A stretch of 5,762 nucleotides of DNA. Source: a candidate division FCPU426 bacterium (GTDB taxonomy: Bacteria; Oederibacteriota; PGYV01; Palsa-1178). The stretch covers positions 1 through 5,762 of the forward strand of contig PMTB01000228.1 in assembly GCA_003167475.1 (NCBI GenBank). The letters run 5' to 3'. Below the pieces are notes generated by a model. The model was not told the origin of the DNA and did not search any database. It worked only from the letters and a program-made list of their open reading frames with translations. Numbering within the stretch: the first letter of the stretch is position 1; every line of letters starts with the position of its first letter. The position numbers were made by a program, and so were the translations under genes. Positions 1-5,390 of this stretch are shown here, in pieces.

Positions 1-39
1 GACATTTTAGCTTTGCATTGACATTAGACGTTAATTATA

Positions 40-96
40 TTGACAGGTATGAAAATAGGGTGTACTCTTGAGATATATGATTTAAAAGGGGATAAA
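40..96 (+). promoter_or_regulatory. Weak sigma-70-type promoter candidates upstream of the Kelch lipoprotein gene
   Basis: Two alternatives can be seen. A perfect -35 hexamer TTGACA (40-45) is followed after 17 nt by TACTCT (63-68), a poor -10. Alternatively TTGAGA (68-73) is followed after 17 nt by GATAAA (91-96), which would start transcription near 103, just before the palindrome at 108-121. A second TTGACA at 18-23 has no -10 at a usable distance. Each pair matches about 9 of 12 consensus bases, so neither is convincing alone. Confidence 0.25.
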
Positions 97-107
97 AAAG
101 TACGGTT

Positions 108-121
108 GGCGCAATTGCGCC
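108..121. repeat. 14-bp perfect palindrome abutting the lipoprotein RBS
   Basis: GGCGCAATTGCGCC is perfectly self-complementary and lies immediately 5' of the GGGAGGAAGG ribosome binding site (122-131). As RNA it can fold as a 5-bp G+C stem with an AATT loop, extendable by two U-G wobble pairs into the first Gs of the RBS. As DNA it could be an operator for a dimeric regulator. It stands out because the surrounding leader is A+T-rich. No run of T follows, so it is not an intrinsic terminator. Confidence 0.5.
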
Positions 122-137
122 GGGAGGAAGGCAAACA

Positions 138-1172
138 ATGAAAAAAAATAATCTATCGGTGATTTTTGTAGTACTTGCACTTGCATTTACATTTACCATG
201 GTGTCGTGTGTTAAAAATAATCCGGGAACTCCGATAGTGACTTCAACGGCTACGCCTGTAGCCACGGCCGCGGACGCAAAAATATGGACACAGTCGTCGG
301 TTGCCGCCGGTTTTATTCCCAGGGCACAGTCTTCAAGCGTGGCCTTTAACGGGAAAATGTGGGTCCTGACAGGTTCAAGCCTGACGACCAGGTACAATGA
401 TATTTGGAATACAATCGACGGAATTACCTGGACCCCGGTCACCAGAAACGCCGCTTTTACCGGTAGATACGGTCATTCAAGCGCCGTTTTTACGAATATC
501 TCGGCCGGGCCAAATCCCGGTGTTGAAAAAATGTGGATCATAGGTGGATATAACAACGGGTACTTTAATGACGTCTGGTGTTCATCGGACGGTATTTTTT
601 GGACACAGACCACTTCAAATGCGGGTTTCGGAAACAGGGCGGAACAATCAACTGTCGTTTATAATGGGCTGATGTGGGTCATCGCGGGAGATATTACATC
701 AAACATTTGCACGAATGATGTTTATAGTTCAGGCGATGGCGTCAATTGGGCGCAGGTTGCCTCGAATGCTGGTTTTCCAAAAAGAAAACAGCATTCGAGC
801 GTGGTTTTTAATAATAAAATGTGGGTAATTGGCGGATACGACAATTCATCGTATTACAATGACGTATGGTATTCAAGCAACGGAATTACATGGTATTCCG
901 CTACCTTAAACGCAGCATTTTGCCCGCGCAACGGGCATACAAGTTTGGTTTATGATAATAAGATGTGGGTTATTGGTGGATTTTCTCCAACAAACAATGT
1001 ACTTAATGACTGCTGGTACTCGACGGACGGAGTTATCTGGACAAACGCCGGCGTAACAACGCCTTTCACGTCAAGAACATATCATAACGGGGTATTGTAT
1101 GATAACAAAATGTGGGTTATTGCCGGTGCCATAGGCGGGACCTGTTTGTCCGATGTGTGGTGGACGCAATAG
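138..1172 (+). CDS. Secreted lipoprotein with six Kelch-like repeats (predicted beta-propeller)
   Basis: The 344-residue product starts with a lipoprotein signal: MKKNN, a hydrophobic stretch (about 6-20), then a lipobox MVSC with the lipidated cysteine at C24. A Thr/Pro/Ala-rich linker (about 30-46) tethers the rest. Six Kelch-like units follow, each with an MW[VI][IL]xG strand (MW at 74, 132, 179, 228, 276, 325), mostly followed by NDVWYSSDGITW and a NA[AG]F..R segment; spacing is 47-49 residues, except 58 after the first owing to an insert near 120-130. The last unit ends at DVWWTQ and lacks its DGxxW strand, whereas the N-terminus supplies an isolated IWTQ (49-52), as expected for velcro closure of a six-bladed propeller. 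The start is fixed by GGGAGGAAGG (122-131). It probably sits in the cell envelope as a binding or scaffold protein; no catalytic motif is seen and the ligand is unknown. It is monocistronic, with a terminator right after it. Confidence 0.85.
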   Translation: MKKNNLSVIFVVLALAFTFTMVSCVKNNPGTPIVTSTATPVATAADAKIWTQSSVAAGFIPRAQSSSVAFNGKMWVLTGSSLTTRYNDIWNTIDGITWTPVTRNAAFTGRYGHSSAVFTNISAGPNPGVEKMWIIGGYNNGYFNDVWCSSDGIFWTQTTSNAGFGNRAEQSTVVYNGLMWVIAGDITSNICTNDVYSSGDGVNWAQVASNAGFPKRKQHSSVVFNNKMWVIGGYDNSSYYNDVWYSSNGITWYSATLNAAFCPRNGHTSLVYDNKMWVIGGFSPTNNVLNDCWYSTDGVIWTNAGVTTPFTSRTYHNGVLYDNKMWVIAGAIGGTCLSDVWWTQ

Positions 1173-1182
1173 TCATCAACTT

Positions 1183-1235
1183 AAAAAAATCCGGCGGGTA
1201 AAACACAACCAGTTTAGCCCAGCCGGATTTTTTTT
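1183..1235 (+). terminator. Strong rho-independent terminator of the lipoprotein gene
   Basis: The core stem pairs TCCGGC (1190-1195) with GCCGGA (1222-1227), flanked by seven A on the left and eight T (1228-1235) on the right. The hairpin continues inward: GGGT-A-AAAC (1196-1204) pairs with GTTT-A-GCCC (1212-1220) with one U-G pair, one mismatch and a bulged A1221, leaving a 7-nt loop. The A-run on the left would make it work on the opposite strand too. It begins 10 nt after the stop codon and separates the lipoprotein from the downstream operon. Confidence 0.92.
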
Positions 1236-1256
1236 GCTTTTTAAACTGCGCCGGTC

Positions 1257-1332
1257 AAAGTCAAGATAAAAATAATAAAAAAATATTTTAATTTTATTAC
1301 TCCCTTGACTTTTTTTACCAAAGTAATAAAAT
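1257..1332. repeat. Interlocking inverted repeats around the operon promoter
   Basis: Three perfect arm pairs occur in this A+T-rich stretch. AAAGTCAAG (1257-1265) pairs with CTTGACTTT (1304-1312), whose right arm contains the -35 hexamer. TAATAAAA (1273-1280) pairs with TTTTATTA (1292-1299). ATTTTATTACT (1291-1301) pairs with AGTAATAAAAT (1322-1332), whose right arm contains the -10 hexamer. The second and third pairs share an arm, so they are mutually exclusive as hairpins; as DNA they look like regulator sites overlapping the promoter. Low complexity raises the chance of coincidence for the pure A/T arms, less so for the 9-nt and 11-nt pairs. Confidence 0.55.
1305..1332 (+). promoter_or_regulatory. 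Sigma-70-type promoter of the sugar-nucleotide operon
   Basis: TTGACT (1305-1310) is a 5/6 match to the -35 consensus and TAAAAT (1327-1332) a 5/6 match to the -10, separated by 16 nt. The predicted start near 1339 gives a leader of about 30 nt before the regulator gene. It is the best promoter in the window and the only good one upstream of the run of genes from 1369 to the end, so it probably drives the whole operon. Confidence 0.65.
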
Positions 1333-1337
1333 AATTG

Positions 1338-1356
1338 TTAGGTAGAGTTAACAAAA
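1338..1356. promoter_or_regulatory. DtxR-box-like operator candidate at the predicted transcription start
   Basis: Laid on the known 19-bp DtxR consensus TTAGGTTAGCCTAACCTAA, this stretch matches 12 positions: TTAGGT at the left, TAAC in the right half and the final AA. An overlapping dyad, TTGTTA (1335-1340) with TAACAA (1349-1354), is also present. The site covers the predicted start of transcription and lies between the -10 and the RBS of a DtxR/MntR-family gene, the usual position for autorepression. The consensus is recalled from the family; binding by this protein is inferred. Confidence 0.4.
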
Positions 1357-1368
1357 AGGCGGTGGGAA

Positions 1369-1788
1369 ATGCCGGACATAAATCTTTCTTCTTCTATGGA
1401 AGATTACATAAAAACAATATACCTGCTTGAAAATCTCAACAAAGTCGCGAGGGTTTCCGACATCGGCAGGCGCTTGTCCGTAAAAAAGGCCAGCGTGGTC
1501 GCCGCCGTGAGCTACCTCCAGAAGAACGAGCTTATCAGGCACGAGCGTTACGGTTTCATAACCCTGACCGACCTGGGCAGGGAGATCGCGTCAAAAATCG
1601 AAAAAAAATACGGCATGGTCTATGAGTTTTTGTCCGCGTTCCTGAAGATCGACCCTGAAAAGGCAAAAGATGAAGCCTGCCTGATAGAACACTCTTTAAG
1701 CGACGATACGGCTTCAAAACTTGCCGGTTACATCAAAAGCAACAGGCAAACGCCGGCAAAAAAAATCAACAGGAAGGCCAGAAAATAG
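1369..1788 (+). CDS. DtxR/MntR-family transcriptional regulator (metal-dependent repressor type)
   Basis: The 139-residue product has the MntR plan and length: an N-terminal helix with SMEDYIKTIYLLE (9-21), a winged helix-turn-helix (about 25-66, with ARVSDIGRRLSVKKASVVAAV and the wing RHERYGFITLTDLG), then a helical dimerisation and metal domain (about 70-122). The C-terminal SH3-like domain of full-length DtxR is absent and the tail (125-139) is lysine/arginine-rich. Metal ligands are only partly kept: D12 matches MntR Asp8, and C104-E107-H108 matches the DtxR trio C102-E105-H106, but the MntR Glu11 position is K15 and the His77/His79 position is Y81. It may therefore bind metal differently or respond to something else. 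The near-consensus RBS AAGGCGGTG (1356-1364) supports the start. It is the first gene of the operon, 19 nt before rfbF, so it may regulate the sugar genes and itself. A general wHTH regulator that no longer senses metal is the main alternative. Confidence 0.82.
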   Translation: MPDINLSSSMEDYIKTIYLLENLNKVARVSDIGRRLSVKKASVVAAVSYLQKNELIRHERYGFITLTDLGREIASKIEKKYGMVYEFLSAFLKIDPEKAKDEACLIEHSLSDDTASKLAGYIKSNRQTPAKKINRKARK

Positions 1789-1795
1789 TTTTTTT

Positions 1796-1800
1796 GGAGG
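1796..1800 (+). promoter_or_regulatory. rfbF: Ribosome binding site of rfbF
   Basis: GGAGG lies 7 nt before ATG 1808 in the 19-nt gap after the regulator stop codon. It fixes the rfbF start and shows that the gene can be translated independently within the same transcript. Confidence 0.8.
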
Positions 1801-1807
1801 TTATTGA

Positions 1808-2578
1808 ATGAAAGTGGTTATACTGGCAGGAGGCATTGGCACGAGGATAAGTGAAGAGAGCCATTTAAAGCCAAAACCGATGATTGAAATAGGCGATATG
1901 CCCATAATATGGCACATTTTAAAGTATTATTCGTATTTTGGACATAATGATTTTATTATATGCTGCGGCTACAAAGGTTATGTTATCAAAGAATATTTTG
2001 CGAACTACTTCCTGCACCGTTCCGATGTTACTTTTGATTTTTCACAGGAAAACAAGATGATAGTGCACAGTAATGTTGCGGAACCCTGGAAAGTCACACT
2101 GGTGGATACCGGATTAAACACAATGACGGGCGGCAGGATAAAAAGGATACAAAGATACTTGGAAAACGAGCCTTTTATGTTGACCTATGGCGATGGAGTG
2201 GCTGATGTTGACTTAAACTCGCTGGTTTTATATCATAAGAAAAATAAAAAAACCGTTACGCTGACAGCGGTCCAGCCGGGCGGCAGGTTCGGCACCATAG
2301 AGGCTGATAACTCAGGGCAGGTAAAATTCCTTGAAAAACGCAGGGAAGACGGCGGATGGATAAACGGCGGTTTTATGATTGTTGAGCCGGATATATTTAA
2401 ATATCTTGAAAATGACTCGACAATTTTTGAAAAACACACGCTTGAAGCGCTCAGCGATAAAAACGAACTGGCGGCTTTCAAACATCACAATTTCTGGCAG
2501 TGTATGGACACTCTCAGGGACAAAAACCTCTTGGATGACCTCATAGAAAAAAAGAAGGCGCCATGGATGGTATGGTAA
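1808..2578 (+). CDS. rfbF: Glucose-1-phosphate cytidylyltransferase
   Basis: This cytosolic enzyme joins alpha-D-glucose 1-phosphate and CTP to give CDP-glucose and pyrophosphate (EC 2.7.7.33), the first committed step to CDP-linked 6-deoxy and 3,6-dideoxy sugars. The 256 residues match the family length. The nucleotidyltransferase signature LAGGIGTRISEE (6-17) with KPKPM (21-25) is at the N-terminus. The RfbF-type YGDGVADVD (127-135), whose aspartates are expected to bind Mg2+, follows, then PGGRFG (157-162), WINGGFM (184-190) and the C-terminal FWQCMDTLRDK (229-239), which separate it from glucose-1-phosphate thymidylyltransferases and UTP enzymes. All expected motifs are intact. The start is set by GGAGG at 1796-1800. 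Its 3' end overlaps or nearly touches the rfbG start, consistent with coupled translation, and RfbG is the enzyme that uses its product. Confidence 0.95.
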   Translation: MKVVILAGGIGTRISEESHLKPKPMIEIGDMPIIWHILKYYSYFGHNDFIICCGYKGYVIKEYFANYFLHRSDVTFDFSQENKMIVHSNVAEPWKVTLVDTGLNTMTGGRIKRIQRYLENEPFMLTYGDGVADVDLNSLVLYHKKNKKTVTLTAVQPGGRFGTIEADNSGQVKFLEKRREDGGWINGGFMIVEPDIFKYLENDSTIFEKHTLEALSDKNELAAFKHHNFWQCMDTLRDKNLLDDLIEKKKAPWMVW

Positions 2579-3633
2579 AAATGGACCTGTCTTTTTTTTC
2601 CGGAAAAAAAGTCTTTATAACGGGCCATACCGGGTTTAAAGGCTCATGGATGTCGCGTATTCTTATGGATTCAGGCGCGAGCCTGACCGGTTACGCGCTT
2701 CCTCCGGACACACAACCCAATATTTTCACCATAGCAAAGATAGCTGATAATATGAAGTCGATTATGGGCGATGTGCGGGACCTTAAAAAGCTGTCCAAGG
2801 CGGTAAAAGAAGCGTCCCCCGATATAGTGATACATATGGCGGCCCAGCCCCTGGTCAGGGAGTCATATAAAAATCCCGTATATACTTATGAAACCAATGT
2901 TTTGGGAACGGTTAATATTTTGGAAGCCTGCAGGTACGCAGGATCGATCAGGTCGATTGTCAATGTTACAACCGATAAAGTTTATGAAAATAAGGAATTG
3001 GCCCGGGGTTACAGGGAAGATGAAAAACTTTGCGGGCATGACCCGTATTCAAATTCAAAATCATGCTCGGAAATAGTGACGCACGGTTACAAATATTCTT
3101 TTTATAATACCGCTGATTCTCCGGCCGTATCCACGGCCAGGTCCGGAAATGTAATAGGGGGCGGGGATTTTTCGGCCGACAGGATCATACCTGATTGTGT
3201 AAGGGCGGCTTTGACGGATAAAAATGTAATAATCAGAAACCCAAAATCAGTAAGGCCGTACCAGCATGTTATTGACTGTATTTCCGGGTATCTGCTCCTG
3301 GCTGAAAAGCAGTATGATAAAAGTATTTCGGAAAGTTATAATTTCGGGCCTGATGAAAATGATATTGTGGAAAATGAGGTTTTGGCTGATATTTTCTGCG
3401 CTGTATGGGGACAGGGCATGAAGAGCGAGCACAAAAATGACGGGGGTCCGCGTGAAGCCAATTTTTTAAGGCTTGATACGTCAAAGGCAAAAACGGTTTT
3501 GGGATGGAAGTCCTCTATAAATATAAAAAAAGCCGTCGAACTTACGGTTGAGTGGCATAAACAATATAATTCAAAAAATAATGCCGTAAAATGCATGGAT
3601 GGGCAGATAAACAGTTATTTTGGGAAGGATTAA
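2563..3633 (+). CDS. rfbG: CDP-glucose 4,6-dehydratase
   Basis: RfbG converts CDP-glucose to CDP-4-keto-6-deoxy-D-glucose with bound NAD+ (EC 4.2.1.45). The protein (356 residues at its longest) is an extended short-chain dehydrogenase. It shows the Rossmann glycine motif GHTGFKG (21-27), the acidic MGDVRD region (68-73), MAAQPLVRESY (92-102), the active-site segment NVTTDKVYEN (134-143), the catalytic pair Y162/K166 in YSNSK, and the family-typical RSGNVIGGGD (193-202) and RPYQHV (231-236). Everything needed for activity is present. The start is uncertain: ATG 2563 overlaps rfbF by 16 nt and has AAGGCG (2555-2560) only 2 nt away; ATG 2572 overlaps by 7 nt; ATG 2581, two nt after the rfbF stop, gives an N-terminus closest in length to known RfbG proteins. 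All three imply translational coupling to rfbF. A T8 and an A7 run near the 5' end form an 18-bp palindrome. Confidence 0.94.
   Translation: MDGMVKMDLSFFSGKKVFITGHTGFKGSWMSRILMDSGASLTGYALPPDTQPNIFTIAKIADNMKSIMGDVRDLKKLSKAVKEASPDIVIHMAAQPLVRESYKNPVYTYETNVLGTVNILEACRYAGSIRSIVNVTTDKVYENKELARGYREDEKLCGHDPYSNSKSCSEIVTHGYKYSFYNTADSPAVSTARSGNVIGGGDFSADRIIPDCVRAALTDKNVIIRNPKSVRPYQHVIDCISGYLLLAEKQYDKSISESYNFGPDENDIVENEVLADIFCAVWGQGMKSEHKNDGGPREANFLRLDTSKAKTVLGWKSSINIKKAVELTVEWHKQYNSKNNAVKCMDGQINSYFGKD
2593..2610. repeat. 18-bp perfect A/T-tract palindrome inside the 5' end of rfbG
   Basis: TTTTTTTCCGGAAAAAAA reads the same on both strands; the T run is in fact eight long (2592-2599). It encodes Phe-Phe-Ser-Gly-Lys-Lys, so it may only reflect codon choice. 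No T-run follows the hairpin, so it is not a terminator. Confidence 0.6.
3622..3629 (+). promoter_or_regulatory. rfbH: Ribosome binding site that decides the rfbH start
   Basis: GGGAAGGA, within the last codons of rfbG, ends 6 nt before ATG 3636. This is ideal spacing, whereas the longer in-frame ATG at 3591 has no purine-rich site close upstream. The choice shortens rfbH by 15 codons and removes a 43-nt overlap with rfbG. Confidence 0.75.
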
Positions 3634-3635
3634 AA

Positions 3636-4979
3636 ATGTTCAACGACATGAATGAAAAGCAGGCAAGGCAGTCAATACTTAAGACGGTGGGGGAATATTA
3701 TAAGAAATTCCATGAAAAATCCGATTATAAAAACGGGGACAGGATACCGTACGCTTCAAGGGTCTATGATGAAAAAGAAATGCAGAACCTTGTTGATTCG
3801 TCGCTGGAATTCTGGCTTACTGCCGGAAGATACGCGCAAAAGTTTGAATCGGCCCTTGCTGAATATCTGGGCATAAAATATGCCTTGCTGGTAAATTCCG
3901 GGTCTTCGGCAAATCTTCTGGCATTTATGACCCTAACCTCTCCTTTACTCGGCATCCGGGCGGTCAAAAGGGGAGACGAGGTCATAACAGTCGCGGCCGG
4001 GTTCCCGACGACGATAGCGCCGCTGATACAGTTCGGCGCCGTGCCTGTATTTGTGGATGTGGCCATACCGCAGTACAATATAGACACAAACCTCATGAAA
4101 AAAGCACTGAGCCCAAGGACAAAAGCGGTTATGATAGCCCACACCCTGGGAAATCCCTTTGACTTACAGACGGTTAAAAACTTCTGCGATGAAAATAAAT
4201 TATGGCTCATCGAGGATAACTGCGACGCTTTGGGTTCCGAATATATGCATGGCGGCAGCTGGAAATTCACAGGAACCTTAGGGGATATAGGAACATCCAG
4301 TTTTTATCCCCCGCATCACATGACCATGGGGGAGGGAGGCGCCGTTTACACCGCTGATCCCCTGCTTTATAAAATTGCCGCTTCCATGAGAGACTGGGGC
4401 AGGGACTGCAAATGCACCTCGGGCCAAGATAATCTCTGCGGAAGGCGTTTTGACGGGCAGTTTGGGGAGTTACCGGCCGGATATGATCACAAGTATGTAT
4501 ATTCCCATTTTGGCTACAACCTTAAAGCAACGGATATGCAGGCTGCCATAGGCTGCGCCCAGCTTGAAAAAATGCCGTCATTCGCACAACGCCGCAGGCA
4601 TAACTGGGAATACTTAAGAAAAAAACTTGATGTTTTGTCGGATAAGCTAATACTTCCTGAAAAAGCCGGAAACTCAAAACCTTCCTGGTTTGGGTTCCTG
4701 ATAACCGTCAGGGAAAACAGCGGAATCAGCAGGGAAAAAATAGTAAGGCACCTGGAATCAAAAGGCATACAGACAAGGATGCTGTTTGCCGGGAACATAA
4801 TAAAACACCCTTGTTTTGATGAAATGAGAAAAGCAAAATATGGTTATAGAATCGCCGGGGACCTTACAAATACCGATATGATAATGAACAACACATTTTG
4901 GATCGGCGTGTATCCCGGGATGAACGACGGCATGCTTGACACAATGACAAATGAGATACAGGCGATATGCCGGGAATAA
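3636..4979 (+). CDS. rfbH: CDP-4-keto-6-deoxyglucose 3-dehydrase (RfbH/E1, PMP and [2Fe-2S] enzyme)
   Basis: RfbH removes the C-3 hydroxyl of CDP-4-keto-6-deoxyglucose using pyridoxamine phosphate and a [2Fe-2S] cluster, working with an E3-type reductase. The 447-residue product has the fold-type I aminotransferase plan, but the PLP-binding lysine is replaced by histidine: SFYPPHHMTMGEGG places H227 (of H227-H228) at the lysine site, the hallmark of 3-dehydrases rather than sugar aminotransferases. Cluster cysteines are C196 (EDNCDALG), C258, C260 and C268 (RDCKC, then seven residues, then C). Further family motifs are LTAGRYAQKFE (about 61-71), VNSGSSANLL (86-95), AAGFPTT (120-126), HTLGNPFDL and HFGYNLKATDMQAAIG. 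It follows rfbG by 2 nt and overlaps the GtrA gene by 13 nt. No reductase is encoded in the window. The start at 3636 is set by GGGAAGGA; ATG 3591 is an unlikely alternative giving 462 residues. Confidence 0.94.
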   Translation: MFNDMNEKQARQSILKTVGEYYKKFHEKSDYKNGDRIPYASRVYDEKEMQNLVDSSLEFWLTAGRYAQKFESALAEYLGIKYALLVNSGSSANLLAFMTLTSPLLGIRAVKRGDEVITVAAGFPTTIAPLIQFGAVPVFVDVAIPQYNIDTNLMKKALSPRTKAVMIAHTLGNPFDLQTVKNFCDENKLWLIEDNCDALGSEYMHGGSWKFTGTLGDIGTSSFYPPHHMTMGEGGAVYTADPLLYKIAASMRDWGRDCKCTSGQDNLCGRRFDGQFGELPAGYDHKYVYSHFGYNLKATDMQAAIGCAQLEKMPSFAQRRRHNWEYLRKKLDVLSDKLILPEKAGNSKPSWFGFLITVRENSGISREKIVRHLESKGIQTRMLFAGNIIKHPCFDEMRKAKYGYRIAGDLTNTDMIMNNTFWIGVYPGMNDGMLDTMTNEIQAICRE

Positions 4980-5389
4980 AAGAATACGTTCAGGGATTAT
5001 TTAAGGATAAAAAAGTGCGTTTTCTATTTGTAGGCGTTTTAAATACCATCTTCGGGTTTGGTGTTTATTCCCTGTTTATTTTTATGGGGCTGCATTACCT
5101 GGCCGCCCAGTTTTTCGGGAGCATACTCGCCATAACCCACAGTTTTTTGTGGAACAAGTACTTTACTTTTAAAAGCAAAGAAAAACCGGCAAAGGAATTG
5201 CCGCGGTTTATTTTGGTATATGCAATAAGTTATGTCCTGAATATGATGCTGCTTTACGCGCTTATAGAACGGCTGAAAATAAATCAATACCTGGCCGGCG
5301 CGGGCGGGATTTTTATAACCACAATAATAAGTTATGTGGGACATAAAAAAATAAGTTTCAGGCAAAACAATATTAAACCGGAGAGATGA
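4967..5389 (+). CDS. GtrA-family small membrane protein (predicted lipid-linked sugar translocation)
   Basis: This 140-residue protein has four predicted membrane segments (about 18-40, 43-62, 80-102, 108-126) with short charged ends. GtrA hallmarks are visible: RFLFVGVLNT at the start of segment 1, the loop FLWNKYFTFKS (60-70) after segment 2, and its C-terminal counterpart SYVGHKKISF (122-131) after segment 4. GtrA proteins are thought to help move undecaprenyl-phosphate-linked sugars across the inner membrane or to assist a partner glycosyltransferase; the mechanism is not settled. The start ATG overlaps rfbH by 13 nt, with AGGCG (4960-4964) only 2 nt away, so translation is probably coupled to rfbH. 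The ThDP enzyme gene begins 1 nt after its stop. Its placement between two sugar-nucleotide enzymes links it to use of the same sugar, but that role is inferred. Confidence 0.88.
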   Translation: MPGIKEYVQGLFKDKKVRFLFVGVLNTIFGFGVYSLFIFMGLHYLAAQFFGSILAITHSFLWNKYFTFKSKEKPAKELPRFILVYAISYVLNMMLLYALIERLKINQYLAGAGGIFITTIISYVGHKKISFRQNNIKPER

Positions 5390-5390
5390 A

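Noticed and set aside
107..118. Sigma-54 promoter (TGGCGC...TTGC) upstream of the lipoprotein
   Set aside because: The GG and GC elements are 7 nt apart instead of 10; the resemblance comes from the palindrome.
1..137. Riboswitch (c-di-GMP type) suggested by the GGCAAAC near the start codon
   Set aside because: No conserved core beyond that short string and no room for the paired elements after it; the leader is too short and lacks the needed stems.
35..442. Open frame of 135 codons on the minus strand across the lipoprotein start
   Set aside because: It lies opposite a gene with a clear signal peptide, RBS and repeats, has no recognisable motif or RBS of its own, and reads as the antisense shadow of the Kelch repeats.
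1758..1795. Possible terminator between the regulator and rfbF (A8 run and T7 run)
   Set aside because: The T7 run (1789-1795) has no G+C stem in front of it; the only pairing is A-run with T-run. The genes are 19 nt apart and read as one operon.
3591..3635. Upstream extension of rfbH to ATG 3591
   Set aside because: The extra 15 residues overlap rfbG and do not resemble RfbH N-termini; ATG 3636 has GGGAAGGA at ideal distance.
3764..4270. Open frame of 168 codons on the minus strand within rfbH
   Set aside because: It is fully opposite conserved rfbH coding sequence including catalytic motifs, with no family resemblance of its own.
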